From assembly GCA_903916195.1 (NCBI GenBank), contig CAIWVP010000062.1, positions 1 through 33,480 of the forward strand: DNA of 33,480 nt, written 5' to 3'. Within the stretch, counting starts at the first letter, position 1, and each line of letters opens with the position of its first letter. The position numbers and the translations under genes were made by a program. Below are positions 8,063-14,938 of the stretch, in pieces. The notes beneath the pieces were generated by a model. That model saw nothing but the letters and a program-made list of their open reading frames with translations. It searched no databases and was not told the origin of the DNA. The DNA comes from an uncultured Verrucomicrobiota bacterium. Lineage in GTDB: Bacteria; Verrucomicrobiota; Verrucomicrobiia; Limisphaerales; UBA9464.

Positions 8063-9088
8063 ATGAAAGCCATCCAGCTCCAGCAGCCCCAGTCCTTTCG
8101 CGTCATCGACATCGCTGAACCTGCTGCGCCCGGGCCGGGCGAGGCGCTCCTGCGCGTCCACCAGGTCGGCATCTGCGGCACCGACCTCGGCGGGTACCTC
8201 GGCAAGATGCCGTTCTACTCCTATCCGCGGATCCCCGGCCATGAGCTGGGCGTGGAGGTGCTGGCGGTCGGCGAAGGCGTGACCGGGGTCCGTCCGGGCG
8301 ACCGCTGCGCCGTGGAGCCCTATCTCAATTGCCAGCGCTGCCACGCGTGCCGCACCGGCCACAGCAACTGCTGCGAGCACAACCTCACGCTCGGCGTGAT
8401 GACCGACGGCGGCCTCACCGACCGGATTGTGCTCCCGGCCCGCAAGCTCCACGTCTCGGCCAAGCTCGGCTACGAGGCGCTGGCGCTGGTCGAGACGCTC
8501 GCCATCGGCTGCCACGCGGTCGCGCGCGGCAACCCGAGGCCCGGCGAGCACGTCCTCGTCATCGGCGCGGGCCCGATCGGGCTCTCGGTGGTCGAGTTCG
8601 CCAAGCTCAGCGGCGCGAAGACCATCGTCATGGACATGAACGAAGGCCGGCTCGCCTTCGTGCGGGAGAAGATGGGCGTGCCCGACACCCTCCTCGCCAC
8701 AGGCGACGGCAAAGAACTGGAACGGCTCGCCGAACTGACCGGCGGCCAGCTCGCCGATGTCGTCGTGGACGCCACGGGCAGCGCCAAATCGATGAGCCAG
8801 GCCCTCGGATATTGCGCCTTCGCCGGACGGCTCGTGTACGTCGGCATCACGCAGCAGGAGCTTGCCTTCCTCCACGCACCGGTCATGCACCGCCGCGAGC
8901 TGACCCTCATGGCCAGCCGCAACGCGCTCCCGCCGGACTTCAGCCGCATCATCCGCCTGATCGAGGACGGCCTGATCGACACCGGCACCTGGATCACCCA
9001 TCGCGCTCCGATGGACGGCATGATCGAGGCCTTTCCCGGTTGGCTGAAACCGGAGAACGGCGTCCTCAAGGCGATGGTCGCGGTCTGA
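8063..9088 (+). CDS. Zinc-dependent medium-chain alcohol dehydrogenase
   Basis: This 341-residue MDR-superfamily enzyme probably oxidises a secondary alcohol or sugar/polyol using NAD(P). Catalytic zinc ligands lie in GICGTD (C38) and PGHELG (H60, E61). Structural zinc ligands are C90, C93, C96 and C104, the classical four-Cys lobe. The Rossmann fold has VIGAGPIGLS at about 166-175, followed by an acidic residue at the end of the second strand (MDMNEG), which favours NAD over NADP. Overall it resembles the threonine, sorbitol and galactitol dehydrogenase-like group. The substrate cannot be assigned, because neighbouring htpG and trpC give no metabolic hint. It starts 21 bases after htpG. Family confidence is high, substrate unknown. 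Confidence 0.9.
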   Translation: MKAIQLQQPQSFRVIDIAEPAAPGPGEALLRVHQVGICGTDLGGYLGKMPFYSYPRIPGHELGVEVLAVGEGVTGVRPGDRCAVEPYLNCQRCHACRTGHSNCCEHNLTLGVMTDGGLTDRIVLPARKLHVSAKLGYEALALVETLAIGCHAVARGNPRPGEHVLVIGAGPIGLSVVEFAKLSGAKTIVMDMNEGRLAFVREKMGVPDTLLATGDGKELERLAELTGGQLADVVVDATGSAKSMSQALGYCAFAGRLVYVGITQQELAFLHAPVMHRRELTLMASRNALPPDFSRIIRLIEDGLIDTGTWITHRAPMDGMIEAFPGWLKPENGVLKAMVAV

Positions 9089-9262
9089 TCGTTCCGCGGG
9101 CGGCCTCCGCCTCCAAAGGGTCCGCCGCCCCGGGTCGCATCCCCGCGAGGCGGCGCGCTTGACCCGCACGGGCACCCCGAGCACAACTCCGCGCACGGAT
9201 CCTGCGGCCATCAAAAAATCGATGCCCGGAGCCCATCCGTTCGCCCTACGCCGCCGGTCCTG

Positions 9263-10075
9263 ATGAACATCCTCGACACCATCGTCGCCCAGAAGCAGAT
9301 CGAGATCGCCAAGCTCCCGGCCGGTCCCGTCGGCGCCCATTCGTTGCGCGACGCCGTCCGGCGGCGCGGCGACGGCATCCGCGATTTCTTCGGCGCGCTG
9401 GCCTCCCCGCGCCGCGGCGACATCGGCCTCATCGCCGAGGTCAAGAAGGCCTCGCCCTCGCTCGGCGTCATCTGCCCCGACTTCGATCCCGTCCGCATCG
9501 CGCTCCGTTATGAGGCCGCCGGTGCGAGCTGCCTCTCGGTGCTCACCGACGAGAAGTTCTTCCAGGGCTCGCTCGGGTATCTCAGGGCCATCCGCGCCGC
9601 CGTCCCGCTGCCGCTGCTGCGCAAGGACTTCATCATCGACGAGCGCCAGATCCTCGAGGCCGTCGAGTGGGGAGCGGACGCCATCCTGCTCATCGTCGCC
9701 ATCCTGACCGACGACCAGCTCACCCACTTCCACGCGCTCGCGGACGCCGCGGGCCTGACCACGTTGGTCGAGGTCCACGACGAGGAGGAGCTGGAGAGAG
9801 CCCTCCGCTGCGGCGCGCGTCTGATCGGCGTGAACAACCGCGACCTGAAGACCTTCAAAGTCGATCTCGCGACCACCGAGCGTCTCGCCCAGCGTCTTTC
9901 CAGCTCGCGATCGGAGACCGGAGACCGGCAACTTTTGGTGGCCGAGAGCGGCATCCGGACGCGGGCCGACGTGGTCCGCCTGAAAGCCTGCGGATCACGA
10001 GCCATCCTGGTCGGCGAATCGCTCATGACGAGCGGCGACATCGCGGCCAAGACCGGCGAACTGCTCGGGCTCTGA
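9263..10075 (+). CDS. trpC: Indole-3-glycerol phosphate synthase
   Basis: TrpC closes the ring of carboxyphenylaminodeoxyribulose phosphate to indole-3-glycerol phosphate in tryptophan synthesis. The 270-residue TIM barrel shows all signature blocks: IAEVKKASPS (57-66, catalytic E59 and K61), CLSVLTDEKFFQGS, LLRKDFIID (general acid K121), LVEVHDEEEL, IGVNNRDLKTF, VAESGI and AILVGESLM. Residues about 211-223 (RLSSSRSETGDRQ) form an insert between barrel elements, encoded by DNA with a tandem GGAGACC heptamer. This loop is longer than in typical TrpC. No other trp genes adjoin it, so the pathway is dispersed in this genome. The upstream gap (9089-9262) holds no recognised element. Product confidence is high. 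Confidence 0.97.
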   Translation: MNILDTIVAQKQIEIAKLPAGPVGAHSLRDAVRRRGDGIRDFFGALASPRRGDIGLIAEVKKASPSLGVICPDFDPVRIALRYEAAGASCLSVLTDEKFFQGSLGYLRAIRAAVPLPLLRKDFIIDERQILEAVEWGADAILLIVAILTDDQLTHFHALADAAGLTTLVEVHDEEELERALRCGARLIGVNNRDLKTFKVDLATTERLAQRLSSSRSETGDRQLLVAESGIRTRADVVRLKACGSRAILVGESLMTSGDIAAKTGELLGL

Positions 10076-10340
10076 GCGTCATCGGGCTGCGTCGGACGAC
10101 CCGCGCCTGGAGAGGGTCCGCGGGCGGCACGTTGAGCAGGCCGGGCCCGAAGCACTCGACGAGGTTGCCCACGGACAACGCAAGGACCTCTTTCCGGTCC
10201 CACTTCGCCGCATGCCCGTTCGTCCCATGCAGTGATGCCCCCGCCATCGAACTGCCGTTGTGGAACACCACGCCGGAGATCCCGTGGCGATTCCCCGCTT
10301 CTTCGCCCGCCTCGTCTGTGCGATTCCCTCGGTCGACGTC
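10076..10340 (-). other. trpC-trmL gap with protein-like minus-strand frame
   Basis: This 265-base gap contains no recognised gene. On the minus strand an open frame crosses it whose middle part has balanced, non-shadow composition (for example SGVVFHNGSS, GTNGHAAKWDRKEV and VGNLVECFGPGLLN) and mostly G or C third positions. ATG 10247 could start a short protein running into the trpC 3' end (stop at 10023). I do not recognise the family. It may be a remnant of a gene or chance. The upper part of the open frame overlaps the trmL start and is only a shadow. Confidence 0.2.
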
Positions 10341-10820
10341 ATGCACATCGTCCTCGTAGAACCCGAGATCGCGCCGAACACCGGGAACATCGCCCGGCTC
10401 TGCGCTGCGACGCGGTCCACGCTGCATCTCATCGAGCCGCTCGGGTTCGATCTCGACGACCGGCAGCTCAAGCGCGCCGGCATGGACTACTGGCAGCAGG
10501 TCGATTGGCGGACGTGGAAGAGCTGGGCCGGATTCCGGGCCGCGCAGCCCGTCGACGCCCGCCTTTGGTTCATCGAATCCGGAGGCCCGCAGCGGTACAT
10601 CGACGCCGTCTTCAATCCCGACGACTATCTTGTGTTCGGCCGCGAGAGCGCCGGGCTCCCGACGGCGTTGTTGGAGACGGATCCGGACCGATGGCTGCGT
10701 ATCCCGATGCCGAACGGCGACGCCCGCTCGCTGAACTTATCGAACTGCGCGGCCATCGCGCTCTTCGAGGCGCTCCGCCAGACCGGGTTCGTGACCGGTG
10801 GCACGACCGCATCGGCCTGA
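10341..10820 (+). CDS. trmL: tRNA (cytidine(34)-2'-O)-methyltransferase TrmL
   Basis: TrmL is a SPOUT-family enzyme that 2'-O-methylates the wobble nucleotide of tRNA-Leu isoacceptors using SAM. The 159-residue size is typical. Signatures are MHIVLVEPEIAPNTGNIARL at the N-terminus, LHLIEPLGFDLDD, then the trefoil-knot blocks DDYLVFGRESAGLP, IPMPNGDARSLNLSNCAAI and ALFEALRQ. ATG 10341 was chosen because it begins exactly at the family N-terminus; the frame extends upstream but that extension is not family-like. It lies upstream of tRNA-Pro and tRNA-Leu genes on the same strand. The tRNA-Leu(GAG) neighbour is a leucine tRNA, but whether it is a substrate cannot be told from sequence. Confidence 0.94.
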   Translation: MHIVLVEPEIAPNTGNIARLCAATRSTLHLIEPLGFDLDDRQLKRAGMDYWQQVDWRTWKSWAGFRAAQPVDARLWFIESGGPQRYIDAVFNPDDYLVFGRESAGLPTALLETDPDRWLRIPMPNGDARSLNLSNCAAIALFEALRQTGFVTGGTTASA

Positions 10821-10864
10821 TGCGGAGCGGCTTCCGGGAGACGACTCGAGGGCGTCGGGGAATC

Positions 10865-10923
10865 CCGCCGGGCAAAGAAAAATGGGCACAGGACGAAAAA
10901 CCCCTTTGCTTCCGGCCCGGCGG
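10865..10923 (+). other. Long inverted repeat between trmL and tRNA-Pro
   Basis: CCGCCGGGC (10865-10873) pairs perfectly with GCCCGGCGG (10915-10923). An inner CAAAG (10873-10877) can pair with CTTTG (10904-10908), giving a long imperfect stem with a side bulge and an A-rich loop. It may end the trmL transcript or shape the tRNA precursor, but no strong T-tract follows. The pairing is seen in the sequence; the function is unknown. Confidence 0.4.
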
Positions 10924-10949
10924 TTTCCAATGTGAGCTCGCAGTTGGCA

Positions 10950-11026
10950 CGGGGCGTAGCGTAGCCTGGTAGCGCGCCTGGTTCGGGTCCAGGAGGTCGT
11001 GAGTTCAATTCTCACCGCCCCGACCA
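10950..11026 (+). tRNA. tRNA-Pro (anticodon CGG)
   Basis: The 77-base cloverleaf has acceptor arms CGGGGCG (10950-10956) and CGCCCCG, and a D arm with the usual CCTGGTAGCGC. The anticodon stem-loop CCTGG-TTCGGGT-CCAGG places CGG at positions 34-36. The T arm is GTGAG-TTCAATT-CTCAC, and the 3' CCA is encoded. It reads proline codon CCG, expected to be heavily used in this GC-rich genome. It lies 39 bases before tRNA-Leu and is probably co-transcribed with it. Confidence 0.97.
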
Positions 11027-11065
11027 TCTAGCACGAGGGGTGACGAGCTTCATCCACGACAGTTT

Positions 11066-11150
11066 GCGCACGTGGCGGAATTGGCAGACGCGCTACTTTG
11101 AGGTGGTAGTGCCGTAAGGCGTGCAGGTTCAAGTCCTGCCGTGCGCACCA
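11066..11150 (+). tRNA. tRNA-Leu (anticodon GAG)
   Basis: This 85-base class II tRNA has acceptor arms GCGCACG (11066-11072) and CGTGCGC (11140-11146), and a D arm containing GGAATTGGCAGAC. The anticodon loop TTGAGGT gives anticodon GAG, and there is a long variable arm typical of tRNA-Leu. The T arm is GCAGG-TTCAAGT-CCTGC, and the CCA is encoded. It closely resembles bacterial tRNA-Leu(GAG), which reads CTC and CTT. A hairpin terminator follows 10 bases downstream. Confidence 0.97.
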
Positions 11151-11160
11151 ACAAGACAGA

Positions 11161-11182
11161 GGCCCGCGAGCAATCGCGGGCC
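11161..11182. terminator. Terminator after the tRNA pair
   Basis: GGCCCGCGA (11161-11169) and TCGCGGGCC (11174-11182) form a perfect 9-bp stem with a GCAA tetraloop. TTCGTCGTTCC follows on the plus strand, a modest T-rich tail. It ends the tRNA-Pro/tRNA-Leu transcript. It also sits just beyond the stop of the convergent secreted-protein gene (11214), so it may work in both directions. Confidence 0.7.
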
Positions 11183-11213
11183 TTCGTCGTTCCTGGGAGG
11201 GACGGCTGCGCGC

Positions 11214-12047
11214 TCAGCGCGCCCCGGGGATCGGCGGCGGCGGGAGCCTTCCGCTGCTGGCGCCGGGATTCGACACCGGTCCGGGAGCTGCCGGGACGGT
11301 GATGGCCGACGGCGGGACGATGTGGCCGACCGGTTGCTCCAGCGGAACCCCGCCGTTCTGGCCGGCGACGTAGACTCCACGACGGGTAGGCACCTGGCGG
11401 ACCGGCGCGCCCTCGGCACCGCCGTATGCCGTCGCGGCCGGGGCCGTCTGATCCGCGACCACTCCACCACGGCCGATGATGGTCGCTCCGCCCGTGAGCG
11501 GTGCCGCGGTATAGGCCGGTGCCGGCGGTGCCGGGAGCCCTGGTGCCGGCATGCCGCCCTGCACAGGTTTCTGGCCCGGACCGGAAGGAGGCGCCGGCGC
11601 GCCCTTCATCCCGTTGTCTTTGAAGTTCAGCGTCAGCTCCGTGCCGGAATTCATCACCCGCACGGTCTGCTTCTTGTGGTCGATGCCCAAGACCTTCAGC
11701 CCGTCGACGTCGTAGCCCTCGTCCACCGAGAGATAGTCGGGCGTCTTGCCGTTCGGCCGGTTGACCACGAGGTACGCGCGCTTCAGGCCACGTAGGTGGC
11801 TGATGCCGGTGAGGAAAAGATTGGGGGGCGCCACAGCCAGCGCGACCGGCACCGGCTCGACTGGAGGCGCCGGAGGCTTGATGCCGAACGCGTTCCGGTT
11901 GGTGATGACGATGTAGGGGTTCGCCGGGACTTCGGCGACGACCGGCACCACGGGGACCGCCGCCGCGGCGTCCGATGGGACGACCGCCCGCACGGCAAGC
12001 CCGCTGAGTCCGCATCCCAAGGCCGCGACCAAGGTCCATCTGCGCAT
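11214..12047 (-). CDS. Secreted proline-rich protein of unknown function
   Basis: The 277-residue protein begins MRRWTLVAALGCGLSGLAVRA, a clear signal peptide with a positive start and hydrophobic core. The mature part has an N-terminal block with NPYIVITNRNAFGIKPPAPP. A compact domain follows (about 75-145) with LTGISHLRGLKRAYLVV, DYLSVDEGYDVDGLKVLGI and TVRVMNSGTELTLNF. The C-terminal 120 residues are rich in Pro, Ala and Gly and are probably disordered. The middle domain loosely recalls the inner-membrane/HR domain of type II secretion GspC-like proteins (a repeated feature such as LxLxGI...DGLKVxxI), but the match is weak and no secretion genes adjoin. ATG 12065 is an alternative start six residues upstream. 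The frame stays open far upstream, but that part is not protein-like. Confidence 0.7.
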   Translation of the reverse strand: MRRWTLVAALGCGLSGLAVRAVVPSDAAAAVPVVPVVAEVPANPYIVITNRNAFGIKPPAPPVEPVPVALAVAPPNLFLTGISHLRGLKRAYLVVNRPNGKTPDYLSVDEGYDVDGLKVLGIDHKKQTVRVMNSGTELTLNFKDNGMKGAPAPPSGPGQKPVQGGMPAPGLPAPPAPAYTAAPLTGGATIIGRGGVVADQTAPAATAYGGAEGAPVRQVPTRRGVYVAGQNGGVPLEQPVGHIVPPSAITVPAAPGPVSNPGASSGRLPPPPIPGAR

Positions 12048-12148
12048 GTCGGCAAGATATGACATGGTGGCTGCAACACCACGCCGAAAGTTTGGTTGCG
12101 ACGGACCCTCGGACGCCAGTCGCTGCTCCATCCCGAACCTCGGACGCC

Positions 12149-12322
12149 TCAGCAGGCCGACCCGTCGCTCCGGTTCTCCGACGTGAGCGTGCCGCCGTGC
12201 GATCCAGCGATCTGCCGGCGGAGCGTGAGGCCGAGGCCGAAGCCGTCGGGTTTCGTGGCGAAGAACCGGACGAAGAGATCCCCCGGGTTCGCCAAGCCCG
12301 GACCCTCCTAGCGGATGGCGAT
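12149..12322 (-). pseudogene. Remnant of a histidine kinase ATPase domain
   Basis: On the minus strand this stretch reads SIAIR, a TAG stop, then EGPGLANPGDLFVRFFATK and DGFGLGLTLRRQIAGSHGG, followed by TLTSENRSDGSAC and a TGA at 12149-12151. This is the G1-F-G2 portion of a sensor histidine kinase HATPase domain (NtrY-like types have GPGxANPxxLFVPFFTTK, GSGIGL, and AEAHGG). The TAG at 12309-12311 stands where an Asp or Asn codon normally precedes the GPG. The frame is also broken after SAC, and no kinase sequence is recognisable further upstream. It is a decayed fragment rather than a working gene. It lies immediately upstream of the secreted-protein gene on the same strand. Confidence 0.8.
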
Positions 12323-12437
12323 CGAGCGGGAGTGGGGGCCACGCCGCGGAGTTGGTGCCCCCCTTGCCGCAAGCCGCCACGAAACCGGCGCGCGGGCAAC
12401 AAGCCTCGCCACCTGCTCCGCGACCGTCCGGAGCCTC

Positions 12438-12467
12438 GTACAAGCCCCCGTACAAGCCCCCGTACAA
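12438..12467. repeat. 12-base tandem repeat, 2.5 copies
   Basis: The unit GTACAAGCCCCC occurs twice (12438-12449 and 12450-12461), followed by a half copy GTACAA. It lies in the non-coding stretch 12323-12545 between the kinase remnant and hpf. Apart from this repeat and a few weak promoter-like words near 12486 and 12508, I see nothing recognisable there. Confidence 0.8.
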
Positions 12468-12545
12468 CCACCGACCGCCCCGGCATAAGATTCCTTCCGA
12501 CTCGGCATTGAAAACGGCCTGTTCCCGACGCACCTTACCACCAGA

Positions 12546-12914
12546 ATGAAATTCATCCTCACGACGCACAACGTCACCTTGACCGACGCCATCGAGCAGC
12601 ACGTGCTCGCCAAGCTCGACAAGCTCGAGCACATCGACCGCTGGTTGCTCGACGCCCGGGTCTGCCTGGAAAAGGACCACACGCCCCGTGCGCCGGAAAA
12701 GACCTTCAAGTGCTCGATCCGGCTCGCCGTCCGGGGCAACGACCTCTATGCCGAGGACAAGGAGGCCGACCTCTACGCCGCCATCGACCTCGTGACCAAG
12801 AAGATCGAGCAGCAGCTCCGCCAGAAACACAGCAAAGCCAAGGCGAAGACCCACAAGGTCGCCGCCCGTCTCAAGGAGAAGCGCCGCACCGCCGCCTCGT
12901 CCGACGAAGCGTGA
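12546..12914 (+). CDS. hpf: Ribosome hibernation promoting factor (HPF/RaiA family)
   Basis: HPF-family proteins bind the decoding region of the 30S subunit in stationary phase and stop idle ribosomes from translating or being degraded. The 122-residue protein has the sigma-54-modulation/S30EA fold: MKFILTTHNVTLTDAIEQHV, KLDKLEHIDRWLLDARVCLE, then FKCSIRLAVRGNDLYAEDKEADLYAAIDLVTKKIEQQL in short consecutive blocks. A basic Lys-rich C-terminal tail (KHSKAKAKTHKVAARLKEKRR) follows. It lacks the C-terminal dimerisation domain of long HPF, so it is the short type. Its TGA overlaps the GTG start of the next gene, suggesting translational coupling to the amidohydrolase and biotin genes downstream. 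Confidence 0.9.
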   Translation: MKFILTTHNVTLTDAIEQHVLAKLDKLEHIDRWLLDARVCLEKDHTPRAPEKTFKCSIRLAVRGNDLYAEDKEADLYAAIDLVTKKIEQQLRQKHSKAKAKTHKVAARLKEKRRTAASSDEA

Positions 12915-14185
12915 TCCTCCGGGCCCGGATCGTCCTCCCCATCACAGCGCCGCCCGTCGAGGACGGCGCGGTCCTCGTGTCAGGGGACCGCATCCTCGCG
13001 GTCGGTTCGTGGACCGATCTCCGCGCGGACCACACCGGACCCGTGCACGACCTCGGCGACGTCGTGCTGCTGCCCGGCTTGGTCGATGCCCACTGCCATC
13101 TCGACTACACCCACCTTGCCGGCCAGCTCGCGCCTCCGCGCAGTTTCCCGGATTGGATCAAGGCCATCCTCGCGGCGAAGAACGGCTGGGGCTTCAGCGA
13201 GTTCGCCGCATCCTGGCTCGATGGCGCACGCCAGCTCCTGAAGTCCGGCACCACCACCGTCGCCGACATCGCGAGCGTCCCCGAGCTGCTCGACGTCTGC
13301 CGGGGCGCCACTCCGCTGCGGGTCTGGTCGTTCATCGAGATGACCGGTGTGCGCAGCCAGCGCCCGCCCGCCGAGATCCTCGCCGCCGCGGACGAGCTCA
13401 TCCGCGGGCTTCCCACCGGACGCGGCGGCTTCGGGCTCTCGCCCCACGCGCCTTACTCCACCACGCCCGGACTGCTCCGCCTGTGCGGCGAAGCGATGCG
13501 CCGGGACGGACGTCGGGTCTCTTCCCACGTCGCGGAATCGCAGGCCGAGTTCGAGATGTTCATGTTCCGCCGCGGACCGATGTTCGAATGGCTCGAGCCT
13601 CAGCGACCGATGGACGATTGCGGGCACGGATCGCCGGTCCGGCATCTCGACCGGTGCGGCCTGCTCGGCGCCCGGCATCTGCTGGCGCATGTGAACTATC
13701 TCTGGGACGGCGACGCGCGTTTGCTCGCCGAGCGCGGTGCCAGCGTCGTCCATTGTCCGCAGAGCCACGCGTACTTCCGGCATCATCGTTTCCCGCGCAC
13801 CGACCTCGCCGAGGCCGGCGTGAACCTCTGCCTCGGGACCGACAGCCTGGCCTCGACCCGGTTCGCCAAGGGCCGTCCGCAGGAGCTGTCGCTCTTCGAC
13901 GAGATGCGCGTCCTCGCGGCGACGGATTCCCAGGTGTCGCCCGACGAGATCCTCGCCATGGCGACGGTGAACGGCGCCCGCGCGCTCGGGCTGCTCGGCG
14001 AGGTCGGCGCAATCGCCCCGGGCCATAAGGCCGACCTCGTCGCGGTCCCGTTCAGCGGCGATCGGTCCCGCGCCACCGATGCGGTCGTCCACCATGACGG
14101 CGATGTCGCGGCGGCGTGGATCGACGGCATCCGCGAAGGGTGCGGTGAGCGATCGGGCCCGGCCATCCCCTGCCCCGCCGCGTGA
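12911..14185 (+). CDS. Amidohydrolase, deaminase type (MtaD/TrzN-like)
   Basis: This 424-residue metal-dependent amidohydrolase resembles methylthioadenosine/S-adenosylhomocysteine and aminofutalosine deaminases. Metal and catalytic residues are in place: DAHCHLDYTH (H61, H63), LSPHAPYS (H179), SSHVAESQAE (H206, E209), LAHVNYL (H260), VHCPQSHAYF (H281) and LGTDSLAS (D311). A beta-sandwich domain flanks the barrel, with PGHKADLVAVPF near the C-terminus. The GTG start at 12911 overlaps the hpf stop by four bases (GTGA), and no family-like sequence precedes it. The 3' end overlaps the SDR gene. The substrate is open. Aminofutalosine deamination (menaquinone pathway) is one option, but no mqn genes are nearby. 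Family confidence is high, activity uncertain. Confidence 0.85.
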   Translation: MILRARIVLPITAPPVEDGAVLVSGDRILAVGSWTDLRADHTGPVHDLGDVVLLPGLVDAHCHLDYTHLAGQLAPPRSFPDWIKAILAAKNGWGFSEFAASWLDGARQLLKSGTTTVADIASVPELLDVCRGATPLRVWSFIEMTGVRSQRPPAEILAAADELIRGLPTGRGGFGLSPHAPYSTTPGLLRLCGEAMRRDGRRVSSHVAESQAEFEMFMFRRGPMFEWLEPQRPMDDCGHGSPVRHLDRCGLLGARHLLAHVNYLWDGDARLLAERGASVVHCPQSHAYFRHHRFPRTDLAEAGVNLCLGTDSLASTRFAKGRPQELSLFDEMRVLAATDSQVSPDEILAMATVNGARALGLLGEVGAIAPGHKADLVAVPFSGDRSRATDAVVHHDGDVAAAWIDGIREGCGERSGPAIPCPAA

Positions 14186-14907
14186 TGAGCTCTTCCGTCC
14201 CATCGCGGGTCGTCCTGGTCACCGGCGCCGCCGGTGGATTGGGCAAGGCCTTGGTCTCGGGCTTCGCCTCGGAAGGTTGGCAGGTCGTCGCCGCGTGCCG
14301 CGCGGGACCGCTCCCGGGACCGACCGCTTCGGTGTGGCCGGTGAAACTCGACGTCACCGACAAGCCCGAGGTCGGCGCAGTCTTCGACGCGGTGCTCGCC
14401 CGTTTCGGCCGCCTCGACGTGCTCGTGAACAACGCCGGGATCGCGGCCGATTCGCTGGTCGCGCAGATGACCGGGGACGCCTGGCAACGCGTGCTCGATG
14501 TGAACCTCAAGGGCGCGTTCCTCTGTTCCCAGGCAGCGCTCCGCCCGATGTGCCGGCAGCGCGACGGTCATATCCTCAATATCGCCAGCTTCGGCGGGCG
14601 TGTCGGACGTGCCGGACAAGCGAACTATGCGTCGTCCAAGGCCGGCCTTCTGGGGCTGACGCAATCGCTCGCCAAAGAGGTCGGTTCGCGCGACGTGCGG
14701 GTGAACGCCGTCCTGCCCGGGTTCCTCCGCACGAAGCTCGTCGGCGAGCTGACCGAAGCGCAGCTCGACTCGCATGCCGCGTCCAACGCGCTCGGACGCC
14801 TGAACGAGGTGGACGAGGTGGCTCGGGCCGTCGTCTTCATCGCCGGTCTGCGCAACGTCTCCGGGCAGTTCTTCCAGCTCGACAGCCGGATCGCCCCGTG
14901 GACGTGA
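14185..14907 (+). CDS. Short-chain dehydrogenase/reductase, FabG-like
   Basis: The 240-residue classical SDR has the cofactor motif TGAAGGLG (13-20), NNAG (82-85) and the catalytic residues S135, Y148 and K152 (YASSK). The closest general type is 3-oxoacyl-ACP reductase, which reduces beta-keto acyl chains with NADPH. Directly upstream of bioF and bioA, it may act on the pimeloyl chain that feeds biotin synthesis; this is inference from context. ATG 14185 shares one base with the preceding TGA (TGATG). GTG 14182 is an alternative start one codon earlier. The C-terminus SGQFFQLDSRIAPWT departs from FabG, where GQTLHVNGGMYM is usual, so this is not the housekeeping fatty-acid enzyme. Confidence 0.85.
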   Translation: MSSSVPSRVVLVTGAAGGLGKALVSGFASEGWQVVAACRAGPLPGPTASVWPVKLDVTDKPEVGAVFDAVLARFGRLDVLVNNAGIAADSLVAQMTGDAWQRVLDVNLKGAFLCSQAALRPMCRQRDGHILNIASFGGRVGRAGQANYASSKAGLLGLTQSLAKEVGSRDVRVNAVLPGFLRTKLVGELTEAQLDSHAASNALGRLNEVDEVARAVVFIAGLRNVSGQFFQLDSRIAPWT

Positions 14908-14938
14908 AGCTTGTCGCCGCCTCACCGCGCAGGCTCTG

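Noticed and set aside
6704-9931. Open frame of over 1000 codons antisense to htpG, the dehydrogenase and trpC
   Set aside because: It crosses three well-identified genes and is a compositional shadow.
12059-12511. Plus-strand open frame across the gap before hpf
   Set aside because: It is antisense to the histidine kinase remnant, is Arg/Pro-rich and has no family features.
12048-12854. Upstream extension of the secreted-protein frame to about 546 residues
   Set aside because: It would run antisense through hpf and bury the clear signal peptide internally. ATG 12047 or 12065 is a better start.
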